Counted from the stretch's first letter, positions 15,562-23,604 are shown. The stretch is 33,785 nucleotides of DNA from Palsa-504 sp050698755 (GCA_050698755.1 JBOHCK010000015.1:1-33785), one strand, 5' to 3'. Numbers and translations are program-made. Notes: generated by a model not told the origin, from the sequence alone.

Positions 15562-18372
15562 CTATTGGCCCGGCGCGTCCGGGGCGCCCGCCAGCACGCG
15601 GTGCAGCTGCCCGCGGGAAGTGATGCCGAGCTTGGCGAAGACCTTGCTCAGGTGGTACTGGACGGTGTGTGAGCTGATGAACAGCCGGGCGCCGATCTCG
15701 GGGTTGGACAGGCCGTCGCGAGCGAGCCGCGCGACCTGGGCCTCCTGGGCGGTCAGCTCCCGGCTCGCGTCGACGGCGGCCTGGGCGGTGCGCCTGCGGG
15801 CGGTCTCCCCGGTGGCCAGCAACTCCCGGTGGGCTCGTTCGGCAAATCCGTCCATCCCCATCTCGTCGAACATGCCATGGGCGGTGCCCAGCTGCTCCCG
15901 GGCGTCGGCGCGGCGGTTTTCCCGGCGCAGCCATTCACCGTAGAGAAGGTGGGCGCGGGCCAGCTCCGGACGAAGCTGGGTGCGGCCCAGCCGGTCGATC
16001 GCCTCCCGGTACAAGCCATCGGCGGAGCCGTCCTCGCTCAAGAGCGCGTGTGAGCGTGCCTCGATCCCGAGTCCGAAGTCGGTGTCTCCGGCCTGTGCCG
16101 TTTCCGCGAGCCGCTCGTACGCGTCGACGGCAAGCTGGGTATTCCCGCTGCGCACGGCCGCCTCGATCAGCTCGGGCAACGCCCACATGGACACATAGAG
16201 CTCAGGGGTGTCCTCACTGGCCTTCACGGCCGCCGCCAGTGCGTCGGCGTAGCGGCCGAGACCGTTGTAGAGGATCGCGGCCGCCCAGTTCGCGTAGGTT
16301 ACTGCAATTCCCTGCCCCCCACCTCCGGCCTGGGCGATGGTGGCTTGGATTAGGGGGGTGACCTCGGCTTGGTTGCCCCGGAAAGAGTCGAGGAGCATCG
16401 CGGCAAAGGGGGCGATGCGGGTCCCGGTCGCTTCCGAGACCGCATCAGCCTCGGCTATCACGGATGCTGCCGCCGCGAAGTCACCACTCCACACGGCGGC
16501 CGAACCCATCGCGGCCAGGTAGATCGGCAGCCGGTCGAGCGCGCCTACGCTACGGATGATCTGGAGATGCCGGGCGAGGACCGCGCGCTGGCCATCGTCG
16601 TCCCACAGAGCGTTCGTGGCCGCCATCGCCATCCAGCCCCATCGAAGTCCATCGCCAACGGAGATGTCGGCGCCGGCAAAGATGCTGACGGCTCGCCGCA
16701 ACGTCGGCGCCGCGGCGGCCAGCCCGTCGGTGATCAGCAGCGCGAGGCCGTCCAGGAGCAGTTCCACCAGCCCTGGCTGCAGCGATCGGGGCAGGGCCCT
16801 GGCGGCACGGGAGACCTCCAGCAGATCGCCACCTGCCACACGGCCGGCAAAGATGGCCGCGCCCCAGGCGTCGAGGTAGGTCTCGCGAGCCAGGTCCAGG
16901 TTGAGCGGCTCAAGCCGGGAGGCGGCCTTGAGGAGCAGCGGGGGCGCGTCGCTGCCCAGGCCCAAGGCGAACGCGATCTGCCCGCGCAGCAGGTCAACCC
17001 GGGCGCTGGCGAACTCATCCAGCGGCCAGGCCTCGGTCATGACCAGCAGCCCGAGAGCCTTGTCGAACGCGCCGGCCTGCATGCTGGCCTGCGCCGCGGC
17101 CAGCGTCCGTTCCACCAGGCGCACCGGGTCGACGGTCAGCCGCGCCGCGCGCTCCAGGAACGCCGCGGCCGCGGCCAGCCCGCCGCGGGCCTGCGCCCGG
17201 ACCGCCGAGCGCTCAAGCTCCGCTGCGACCTCCTCGTCCGGCCCGTCCGCAGCATGCGCCCGGTGCCAGGCCCGCCGGTCCGGATCGGCCACCGGATCGG
17301 TCGCCTCCGCCAGCACCCCGTGCACCTGCTGCCGTTCCTGGAACGAGGCCGACCGGTAGGCCACCGAGCGGACCAGCGGATGCCGGAACCGGACTCGCAC
17401 GCCGAACTCCGCCAGGTCGGCCTCCAGCGCTGGGGTGTCCGCCTGTACCCCGATGCCCATCCGCCCGGCCGCCCGCCGCACCAGCGACGAATCACCCGAC
17501 GGATCGGCCGCCGCCAGCAGCAGCAGCCGCCTGGTCTGTTCCGGCAAGGCATCCAACTGCCGCCGGAAACTGTCCTCGATCCGGCCGGTCAGGGACCCGG
17601 CGCCGGGCAGCCCGAACCCGCCCGCCAGCTCAGCGGGCGTCATCCCGCGCGGCAGCTCAAGCAAGGCCAGCGGGTTACCGCCCGCCTCGGCCACGATCTG
17701 GTCCCGGACCCGGGTATCCAGCGGCCCGGTCAGCGCCGTGTCCAGCAGCGCCCGGGCATCGCCCTCCGCCAGCCCCTCGACCTCCAGTTCCGGCAATCCC
17801 GCGAGCTCCTCACCCGGCACCCGGGCCGCGAACACCAGCCCGACCGGGTCGGCTACCAGTCGGCGCGCCACAAACCCCAGCGCCTGCGCCGACGCCCGGT
17901 CCAGCCACTGCTGGTCATCGATCACGCAGACCAGCGGCCGTTCCCCGGCCGTCTCGGCCAGCAGGCTCAGCACCGCCAGCGCGACCAGGAACCGGTCCGG
18001 CGGGGGGCCCGTGCTGATCCCGAACACCGTCCGCAGCGCCTCCCGCTGCGGCACCGGCAGCTGCTCCACCCGGTCCAGCATGGGCGCGAGCAGCTGATGC
18101 AGCCCGGCGAACGCGAACTCGATCTCCGACTGCACGCCCGCCGCGCGCACCACCCGGCAGCCCTGGGCCTGCCTGGCCAGGTAGTCCAGCAGCGCCGTCT
18201 TGCCCACGCCCGCCTCGCCGCGCACCACCAGCACCCGGCTCTCACCAGCCCGCACGGCCGCGACCAGGCCGGCCAGCGCGCTCACCTCAGCGCTGCGGCC
18301 CCGCAGCCGCACCACACGTCGCCGCGAGCCCGAAACGATACGCGGCCTGGGCAGGCGAGAGTCTGCGGCCAT
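15562..18372 (-). CDS. LAL-type LuxR-family transcriptional regulator (second copy)
   Basis: The 936-residue product parallels the preceding gene: Walker A GEAGVGKT (52-59), Walker B LVCVIDDQQWLD, a helical repeat region, and a C-terminal LuxR domain (LTAQEAQVARLARDGLSNPE, then ISSHTVQYHLSKVFAKLGI). Similar blocks such as RAHLLYGEWLRR and the ATPase core recur in both copies, so they arose by duplication followed by clear divergence. The start is uncertain: ATG at 18372 gives the same length as the paralogue but has a weak ribosome site; GTG at 18429 is in frame but has none. A perfect 16-bp palindrome lies 105 bases upstream and could be its operator. Target genes cannot be named from sequence. 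Confidence 0.92.
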   Translation of the reverse strand: MAADSRLPRPRIVSGSRRRVVRLRGRSAEVSALAGLVAAVRAGESRVLVVRGEAGVGKTALLDYLARQAQGCRVVRAAGVQSEIEFAFAGLHQLLAPMLDRVEQLPVPQREALRTVFGISTGPPPDRFLVALAVLSLLAETAGERPLVCVIDDQQWLDRASAQALGFVARRLVADPVGLVFAARVPGEELAGLPELEVEGLAEGDARALLDTALTGPLDTRVRDQIVAEAGGNPLALLELPRGMTPAELAGGFGLPGAGSLTGRIEDSFRRQLDALPEQTRRLLLLAAADPSGDSSLVRRAAGRMGIGVQADTPALEADLAEFGVRVRFRHPLVRSVAYRSASFQERQQVHGVLAEATDPVADPDRRAWHRAHAADGPDEEVAAELERSAVRAQARGGLAAAAAFLERAARLTVDPVRLVERTLAAAQASMQAGAFDKALGLLVMTEAWPLDEFASARVDLLRGQIAFALGLGSDAPPLLLKAASRLEPLNLDLARETYLDAWGAAIFAGRVAGGDLLEVSRAARALPRSLQPGLVELLLDGLALLITDGLAAAAPTLRRAVSIFAGADISVGDGLRWGWMAMAATNALWDDDGQRAVLARHLQIIRSVGALDRLPIYLAAMGSAAVWSGDFAAAASVIAEADAVSEATGTRIAPFAAMLLDSFRGNQAEVTPLIQATIAQAGGGGQGIAVTYANWAAAILYNGLGRYADALAAAVKASEDTPELYVSMWALPELIEAAVRSGNTQLAVDAYERLAETAQAGDTDFGLGIEARSHALLSEDGSADGLYREAIDRLGRTQLRPELARAHLLYGEWLRRENRRADAREQLGTAHGMFDEMGMDGFAERAHRELLATGETARRRTAQAAVDASRELTAQEAQVARLARDGLSNPEIGARLFISSHTVQYHLSKVFAKLGITSRGQLHRVLAGAPDAPGQ

Positions 18373-18761
18373 CAGCCCGGTACCGGAACTACACCGAAGC
18401 CAGGGCGCCGGTGCCGCGCACGGCGACACCGTAACGCCGCCACCAGGGAAACGACACGCCTCGATCGGCTAGCCGGGCGTGACCGGTCACGCGGTCCTCC
18501 AAGCTGGGCGAAAACATCAGCCTCGCCGAGGCCCGAGGCCGCGCAGTGTAGCCCTTAGCTGGACCTGACTGCCTGCCAACTAGCCTACGCCTGGGCGCCC
18601 CGACTAGGGAATCCGTTGATCTTCGCGAGCAGCCAGAACGTGATTCCGGTGGGGTATCAACCCGCACCCGCTGGCCAGCAGTTGCGGTAATGAGGGATGC
18701 TTGGTGTTATGACCGTGGTCTCCGGAGGGAGTCGCGGGGGCACGGAGGAGGCGGGAGAGGT
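18373..18761. other. Divergent intergenic region, 389 bases
   Basis: This gap separates the second LAL gene from the zinc-ribbon membrane protein gene. It holds the 16-bp palindrome described separately and a small GCCTCG/CGAGGC hairpin at 18520-18532. Short frames exist on both strands, but none has a ribosome site together with a recognisable product. It should contain promoters for both flanking genes; I could not assign them. Confidence 0.4.
18477..18492. promoter_or_regulatory. Perfect 16-bp palindrome, operator candidate
   Basis: GCGTGACCGGTCACGC is a perfect uninterrupted palindrome, 105 bases upstream of the second LAL start and 270 upstream of the divergent gene. Its size and symmetry suit a dimeric helix-turn-helix repressor or a LuxR-type dimer. 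Which protein binds is unknown. Confidence 0.5.
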
Positions 18762-19205
18762 ATGGCCACTGACGAGAACCTGCTGATCGAGGCGGCCCGC
18801 CGGGAACGTAGGAACCGCCGGTCCGGCCGCAATCTGCTGCTCGCGCTGGCCGCGGCGGCAGTCTGTGCCGCAATCGGCTGGGTGCTGGTCTTCCGGGTAC
18901 GCGCGTTCCTCAAGGCGATCCCGTTCCTGCCCCTCGGCACCGTGACCAGGTCGCTGCTGGTCATCGGCATCATCGCCTTCATCGTGGCCGGCCTGATCGT
19001 CGTGGGTGCTTTGCTGATGGCCAATCCCCGCAAGCGCTGGGGTGACCCGGTGGTCGGCGGCTGCCCGGCTTGTGGCAACTGGACCCTCCGCCAGGGCACG
19101 GTGGCTCCTGTCGGCCAGGGTGCCAGGGGCGTCGTAATCCTCTGCGACACCAAGGGCTGCACCCATGCCAGCGCCACCGTCACCACCGCCAGTCACGCCA
19201 GGTGA
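18762..19205 (+). CDS. Two-helix membrane protein with C-terminal zinc ribbon
   Basis: The 147-residue protein starts with a charged, Arg-rich cytoplasmic segment (1-22), then two hydrophobic helices (about 24-45 and 63-86) and a soluble C-terminal part with four cysteines: Cys101 and Cys104 in GCPACGNW and Cys128 and Cys133 in LCDTKGC. The CxxC...CxxxxC pattern is that of a zinc ribbon. With this topology the ribbon would face the cytoplasm. I do not recognise a named family. The ATG at 18762 follows a GGGAG/GGAGG-rich ribosome region; the longer frame upstream has no better start. No operon partner is evident. Confidence 0.65.
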   Translation: MATDENLLIEAARRERRNRRSGRNLLLALAAAAVCAAIGWVLVFRVRAFLKAIPFLPLGTVTRSLLVIGIIAFIVAGLIVVGALLMANPRKRWGDPVVGGCPACGNWTLRQGTVAPVGQGARGVVILCDTKGCTHASATVTTASHAR

Positions 19206-19315
19206 CGCTGGATCCTTAGCTGCCAGGCCGCAAGCCAGGGGTTTCCGCGGGGTGATCGCGTGCCTCGCGCGGGATCGTTATGGCGTTAAGTAGGGGCTTC
19301 AACGGAGATGTCGAC

Positions 19316-19660
19316 ATGCCGAGCCAGGCCATGCAGGATGCGATCGACGCGTTGAGGGACCGGCGGAAGGCCAGTGCCGGCCAGGCCCCGCCGACGCTGG
19401 CTGACCCTAAGGCACCCCTGGCGTCGCCGCTGTTCGCCTCGCTGGCCGGGCTCCCGCCGCTGCTCATCCAGGTGGGCACCGCCGACCTGCTGCTCAGCGA
19501 TTCCGAACGCCTGGCCGCAGCAGCAACCGAAGCCGGGGTCGACGTCACCCTGGAGATCGGCGAGGGCCTGCCCCACGTCTACCAGCTCCTGCTCGGCACC
19601 CCCGAAGCGGCCGAAGCCACCGGGCACATCGGGAAGTTCCTGCGGTCCCGGGTGCACTAA
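19316..19660 (+). pseudogene. HSL-family esterase lacking its catalytic core (in-frame internal deletion)
   Basis: The first 28 residues (MPSQAMQDAIDALRDRRKAS...PPTL) match the N-terminal cap of hormone-sensitive-lipase-like esterases, and from residue 29 the sequence is the C-terminal third: ADPKAPLASPLFASLAGLPP, LIQVGTADLLLSDS (acid turn) and GLPHVYQLL (catalytic His). A complete enzyme is about 310 residues; this one is 114. The HGGG oxyanion motif and the GDSAGG nucleophile are both absent, so about 190 residues are missing at a junction near base 19399, without loss of frame. GGAG lies eight bases before ATG 19316. It can be translated but cannot be an esterase. It could be a pseudogene, an assembly error or a repurposed miniprotein. 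Confidence 0.75.
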
Positions 19661-19684
19661 CCAGCCACGAGAGGCAGTCATCCG

Positions 19685-20299
19685 ATGCGTCCTGACATCA
19701 GGCCTGGCGGCGTTTTCCCCGATTACGCTCTCCCTGACCACACCGGCACGGTGCGTACGCTCAGCGAGCTTCAGGGCCGCGATCCGCTGATCCTCACCCT
19801 GGCGCGCGGCAACTACTGCCCGAAAGAGCACCAGCAGCACCTCGAGCTGGCGGCCAACTACGCCAAGATCGCGGTGGCCTACACCCAGATGGCCACGATC
19901 GCCACCGACGACCATCACACCTTGCAGGAGTTCCGCGCGTCGGTGGGCGCCCAGTGGACCTTCCTGTCCGATCCAGGCCGGACCGTCCAGCAAGACCTGG
20001 ACATCGCCGAGTACACCGACCCTGAGCACAACCCGATGATCCCGCACACCCTGGTGCTCAAGCCGGGACTGATCGTGTACAGCGTCTACAACGGCTACTG
20101 GTTCTGGGGCCGCCCGTCGTTCTACGACCTGTGGCGTGACCTGCGCGCTGCCACCGCCGAGATCCGCCCGGACTGGGATCTGAGCGCCCCGGGGCTCCGC
20201 GAAGCCTGGGATGCCGACGACTACTCGAAGTTCCACGGCTGGGACCGGCAGTCCCCGGGGTCGATGCCGACCTCGTATGTGGATCCGAGCAAGGCATGA
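19685..20299 (+). CDS. AhpC/TSA-type redoxin with a single cysteine
   Basis: The 204-residue protein has a thioredoxin-like fold: FPDYALPDHTGTVRTLSELQ near the N-terminus, then LTLARGNYCPKEHQQHLELA with Cys45 at the peroxidatic position, and TFLSDPGRTVQQDLDI further on. It is the only cysteine, so it would work as a one-Cys peroxiredoxin needing an outside thiol partner. The C-terminal ~60 residues (DLWRDLRAATAEIRPDWDL onward) are an extension not needed for the core. GAGAGG precedes the ATG at 19685 by about eight bases. Its stop overlaps the nitronate monooxygenase start as ATGA, so the products are made together. Confidence 0.82.
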   Translation: MRPDIRPGGVFPDYALPDHTGTVRTLSELQGRDPLILTLARGNYCPKEHQQHLELAANYAKIAVAYTQMATIATDDHHTLQEFRASVGAQWTFLSDPGRTVQQDLDIAEYTDPEHNPMIPHTLVLKPGLIVYSVYNGYWFWGRPSFYDLWRDLRAATAEIRPDWDLSAPGLREAWDADDYSKFHGWDRQSPGSMPTSYVDPSKA

Positions 20300-21255
20300 C
20301 CGCGATGCGCATGCCGGTGTGCGAGCTGCTCGGGATCGAACAGCCGATAGTCCTGGCGCCCATGGTTTCGGTTCCCCGGCTGGCCGCCGCGGTTTCGAAT
20401 GCCGGCGCGCTCGGCATGCTGACGTTGACGTGGTCAGAAGACATCGGAGCCGTGGTTCGGGAAACGGCGGCGCTGACCGCGCGGCCGTTTTGCGGCAATC
20501 TCGTTCTCACCGAAGACCGTCACCGCCGCCTGGAGGCGGCCCTCGACGCCGGCTTGCGGATCGTGTCGTTTTTCATGGGTGATCCCGCCGGCTACATCAA
20601 GCAGGTCCACGACGCCGGCGGCATTGTCATGCATACGGTCGGCACCGCCGAGGAAGCACGGCGGGCGGTCGCGTCGGGCGTGGACGTGATCGTCGCGCAG
20701 GGCTGGGAGGCCGGCGGGCACGTGGGGGGTACCGTCGCGACCTTGCCGCTGGTGCCCGCCGTGGTGGACGCGGTGGCGCCGGTGCCGGTGATCGCGGCAG
20801 GCGGAATCGGTGACGCTCGCGGCGTCGCCGCGGTGCTCGCCCTGGGCGCCCAGGCCGCGTGGCTGGGCACGCGGTTCCTGCTGGCCGAGGAAATGCCGAT
20901 CCACGAGGACTACCGTCGCCGCCTGATAGCCGCGGCCGAGACCGATGCGCAGTGGTACCCCAACCTCTACGACGTCGGATGGCCCGACTCTCCCCACCGC
21001 GCCCTCCGCAACTCAACCGCCAGGGCGTGGGAGGCCGCGGGACGCCCCCCAGACGACCAGCGCCCGGGAGCAGGCGACGTGATCGCGCACTTCGCCTCCG
21101 GCGAAGCAATCGTTCGGTACGAGCCAGCGCCGCCGATGGTCGGGACCACAGGTGAGATCGAAGCGCTGTCGATGTGGGCCGGGCAGAGCGTCGCGCTCGC
21201 GAGGAAGTCGCAGTCAGCGGCGGACATCGTGGCCGAGCTCACCTCCCGCCTGTGA
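20296..21255 (+). CDS. Nitronate monooxygenase family FMN protein
   Basis: This 319-residue TIM-barrel protein matches the nitronate monooxygenase / 2-nitropropane dioxygenase family: QPIVLAPMVSVPRLAAAVSNAGALGML at the start (given as two blocks, QPIVLAPM and AAVSNAGALGML), VDVIVAQGWEAGGHVGG in the middle, PVIAAGGIGDARGVAAVLALGA and AAWLGTRFLL for the FMN phosphate site. Known members oxidise alkyl nitronates such as propionate 3-nitronate; others are enoyl reductases, so the substrate is open. ATG at 20296 overlaps the redoxin stop by four bases, and its own stop overlaps the next GTG start by four bases. Confidence 0.9.
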   Translation: MTAMRMPVCELLGIEQPIVLAPMVSVPRLAAAVSNAGALGMLTLTWSEDIGAVVRETAALTARPFCGNLVLTEDRHRRLEAALDAGLRIVSFFMGDPAGYIKQVHDAGGIVMHTVGTAEEARRAVASGVDVIVAQGWEAGGHVGGTVATLPLVPAVVDAVAPVPVIAAGGIGDARGVAAVLALGAQAAWLGTRFLLAEEMPIHEDYRRRLIAAAETDAQWYPNLYDVGWPDSPHRALRNSTARAWEAAGRPPDDQRPGAGDVIAHFASGEAIVRYEPAPPMVGTTGEIEALSMWAGQSVALARKSQSAADIVAELTSRL

Positions 21256-21986
21256 CCGTGCTGCGGGTGAGCGAGGCGGTATGCCAGGGGTTTCCGCGGC
21301 TGCGGATCGCCGCCGTCGTGGCCCGCGGGTTCGGCGGGGATGAGCCCTGGCCCGAGGCAGATGCCGGGCTGGCGGCACTGGAGCAGGCGGCGGCGGACGG
21401 CGCTACGCTGCCAGCCGGCGAAGACGACCCGCACATCGCCGCGTGGTACGCGGCCTACCGGGCGTTCGGCACCAACCCGAGGCGAGAGCGGCCGAGCGTG
21501 GACGCCCTCCGGCGGCGGCTGGCCCGGACGGCCCGGCTACCGCGGATCAACGGCGCGGTGGACTGCTACAACCTCGTCTCGGTCAGCCATGGCGTCCCGG
21601 CGGGCGCGTTCGACCTGGACCAAGTGCACGGTGACATCGCGGTCGGGTTCGCGGCGGGGCACGAGGAGTTCACTCCGCTCGGCGAGCCGGGCACCACCGA
21701 GCATCCGCGCCCGGGTGAGGTGATCTACGCGGACGGGGCATCGGTGCTGACCCGGCACTGGAACCACCGTGACGCCGACCGCAGCAAGGTGACCCAGCAC
21801 AGCAGTAACATCGTGTTCCTGCTGGAGACCACCGAGTCCACGTCGTTCGGCCTGGCGGTTGACGCCGCCGCCGCCGACCTCGCCGCCCGCGCCGCCACCC
21901 GCTCCCGCCAGGTCAGCACCCAATGGCTCACCCCCGCGTCCCCGGTCGCCGCGCTCGGTGACCCTGCCCACCCTACGAGCCGGTGA
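21252..21986 (+). CDS. B3/B4 tRNA-binding domain protein
   Basis: The 244-residue protein matches the free-standing B3/B4 domain family, related to the editing module of the phenylalanyl-tRNA synthetase beta subunit. Visible features are ARLPRINGAVDCYNLVSVSHGVPAG split around the conserved INGAVDCYNLVS, a segment GDIAVGFAAGHEEF, GEVIYADGASVLTRHWNHRD and TESTSFGLAV. Stand-alone members are thought to act in tRNA quality control or to be ligase-like accessory proteins; the function is not settled. The frame is open upstream to 21174, but GTG at 21252 overlaps the preceding stop as GTGA and gives the family length. It is the third gene of a translationally coupled run with the redoxin and nitronate monooxygenase. 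Confidence 0.82.
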   Translation: MTVLRVSEAVCQGFPRLRIAAVVARGFGGDEPWPEADAGLAALEQAAADGATLPAGEDDPHIAAWYAAYRAFGTNPRRERPSVDALRRRLARTARLPRINGAVDCYNLVSVSHGVPAGAFDLDQVHGDIAVGFAAGHEEFTPLGEPGTTEHPRPGEVIYADGASVLTRHWNHRDADRSKVTQHSSNIVFLLETTESTSFGLAVDAAAADLAARAATRSRQVSTQWLTPASPVAALGDPAHPTSR

Positions 21987-22096
21987 GCAGCCTTTCGATA
22001 TCGGCGATGACCTGCGCGTTGTCCAGATAGCGGATCGCGTGCAGGCCTGATCTCCAGCACTCCGCCGATATCGAATACCACCGCACGGATCGCCAT
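21973..22096 (-). pseudogene. HAD-superfamily hydrolase remnant (both ends, core deleted)
   Basis: From ATG 22096 the minus strand reads MAIRAVVFDIGGVLE, motif I of a HAD phosphatase (normally DxGGVL in this group). After codon 16 and a one-base shift near 22048, another frame reads GLHAIRYLDNAQVIADIERL and ends at the TAG at 21973. That is the C-terminal end of the same family. The roughly 170 residues between, with motifs II-IV, are missing. The end overlaps the B3/B4 gene by 14 bases on the opposite strand. Confidence 0.7.
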
Positions 22097-22200
22097 GACG
22101 GTCCATGCCCTCCTGATGCCTGGCCTGGCGCCCGGCTGCCCAGGCTGCGGTCCTCTCCACGGTAAAGGAGAAGCGCCGGGCTAACTGGTTGGATGGAGGC

Positions 22201-22617
22201 ATGGCATATGAGATCGCGCTGACCCACTTCATCGTGTCCGGTGACGTGGAGCGCTCCCGTCGCTTCTATACGGAGGTGCTCGGCGGCACGACCATCCGCT
22301 CGGGTGAGCCGACGTACGTGGCGCTCGCCAACAGCTGGATCATCATCAACGTCGGTGGCGGCCCGACCGACGACAAGCCGGCCGTCACCCTCGAGACGCC
22401 CCGCGATCCGGACCTGGCCAGCAGCTTCCTCAACATCCGGGTCTCCGACATCCACGCCGTGTATGCCGAGTGGAGCGCGCGAGGCGCCGAGTTCCTCACG
22501 CCACCCAAACAGCACGAGACCGAGATCCGTTGCTACATACGTGACCCCGATGGGTACCTGATCGAGGTAGGCCAGACCACCCTGCCGGGCGGCTGGCGTC
22601 AGTTCCTGAACCCGTGA
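22201..22617 (+). CDS. VOC-superfamily (glyoxalase/bleomycin-resistance-like) protein
   Basis: The 138-residue product is one VOC domain with two beta-alpha-beta-beta-beta halves. The first runs from IALTHFIVSGDVERSRRFY to WIIINVGGG, the second from SSFLNIRVSDIHAVYAEW to RCYIRDPDGYLIEVGQ; His9 region and the final Glu are at typical metal-ligand positions. VOC proteins include glyoxalases, dioxygenases and drug-binding proteins; nothing here picks one. ATG 22201 is preceded by GGAGG only one base away; a TTG at 22189 is the alternative. It stands alone between the HAD remnant and the HExxH protein gene. Confidence 0.85.
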   Translation: MAYEIALTHFIVSGDVERSRRFYTEVLGGTTIRSGEPTYVALANSWIIINVGGGPTDDKPAVTLETPRDPDLASSFLNIRVSDIHAVYAEWSARGAEFLTPPKQHETEIRCYIRDPDGYLIEVGQTTLPGGWRQFLNP

Positions 22618-22764
22618 AGGACGGTGTCAGGCCGGAGCGCCGACCGGCGGGTCCCGGTCTCGATGGTGGCAAACAAGTCGATCTGGACCCGGCCAGACCC
22701 GCCCGGCGAGCGCACGGTGCTCGTGCCCTAGCCGAGTAGGATCGCGTGGAACGAGGAGGCCCTG

Positions 22765-23604
22765 ATGGCGGCAGAGTCGGAGCGCCAGCTGGCTGACCCG
22801 CCGGCCACCTGGCAGGAGCACTGGTTCGACCACCGCCAGCTGCTCCGGCTGTACCACAGCGACGAGCACTGCGCGATCTACCTGGACCCCGACGTGCGCC
22901 GGGCCGAGATCCCGTGGCTGCCCCGGTTCATCAATGTGACCTGGCAGTACTCCAAGGCCACCTACGGCGACGCGTTCGGGCCTGACCCGCGCATCTACTC
23001 CATCCACCACGCCAGGCGGCACGGCGGCGGCCACGCTGGCTACTACGTCAGCCCGGTCCACGACTACCACAACGTCAGCGACTGCGGGCTGGACACCTGG
23101 CGGGAAGGCAACACCCTGGCTCGCGAGCTGCCCGCTCATGAGATCGGGCACTCGGTGGAGAGCGCCAACAACGGCGTCCACGGCTCACCGGCGTACGAGA
23201 TCTGGGGCGACAGCAAGTGGGCCGAGTTCTACATCTATGACCTCTACACGGCGCTGGGCATGGACCGCGAGGCCGAGGGCGTGTACCGCCGGTTCACCGG
23301 CAACACCGACGATTTCCCCCGCCGGGGGACCCACTGGTTCCGCGACTGGTTCTACCCGCTGTGGCGGGACTGCGGGCGGGCAGAGGTCATGAACAGGTTC
23401 TTCCTGGAGCTAGCCCGGCACTTCCCGCGCGACTCCGGCGGAACCTACACGCGGCGGATGAACTGGGGCGAGTACGTCCACTTCACCAGCGGTGCCGCGG
23501 CCGCCGACCTGAGTGGCCAGGCCGCCCGCGCGTTCGGCTGGCCCCGCGAGTGGGCTGGCCAACTGGAGCACGCCCGCGAGCAATTCCCCGGCATCACGTA
23601 CTGA
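22765..23604 (+). CDS. Putative zinc metallopeptidase-like protein (HEIGH motif)
   Basis: The 279-residue protein contains ELPAHEIGHSVESANNG, an HExxH zinc site (His125, Glu126, His129), followed by acidic residues Glu145, Asp149 and Glu154 in YEIWGDSKWAEF, one of which could be the third ligand as in gluzincins. It is unusually rich in Trp, Tyr and His, and the C-terminal half (WFRDWFYPLWRDCGR; MNWGEYVHFTSGA) does not match a family I know. There is no signal peptide or membrane segment, so it seems to stay in the cytoplasm or be exported by an unusual route. GAGGAGG lies six bases before ATG 22765, and a TAGGAT box at 22737-22742 could be its -10. Protease activity is inferred from the motif only. 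Confidence 0.65.
   Translation: MAAESERQLADPPATWQEHWFDHRQLLRLYHSDEHCAIYLDPDVRRAEIPWLPRFINVTWQYSKATYGDAFGPDPRIYSIHHARRHGGGHAGYYVSPVHDYHNVSDCGLDTWREGNTLARELPAHEIGHSVESANNGVHGSPAYEIWGDSKWAEFYIYDLYTALGMDREAEGVYRRFTGNTDDFPRRGTHWFRDWFYPLWRDCGRAEVMNRFFLELARHFPRDSGGTYTRRMNWGEYVHFTSGAAAADLSGQAARAFGWPREWAGQLEHAREQFPGITY

Noticed and set aside
16369..18558. 729-codon plus-strand open frame
   Set aside because: Antisense of the second LAL gene; Gln/Arg/Gly-rich with no domain, an effect of high GC content on the complementary strand.
18493..18690. Short minus-strand frame reading GITFWLLAKINGF
   Set aside because: Only about 20 codons, opened by a stop just before and without a start codon; no supportable identity.
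19234..21299. 17-bp identical sequence GCCAGGGGTTTCCGCGG at 19234 and 21283
   Set aside because: Two copies flank the redoxin/NMO genes and might suggest duplication ends, but 17 bases in GC-rich DNA can coincide and no similarity extends beyond them.
22618..22764. Possible further gene remnant on the minus strand (GRVQIDLFATIE)
   Set aside because: Weakly reminiscent of a dihydrofolate-reductase-like N-terminus, but too short and without a second conserved block.
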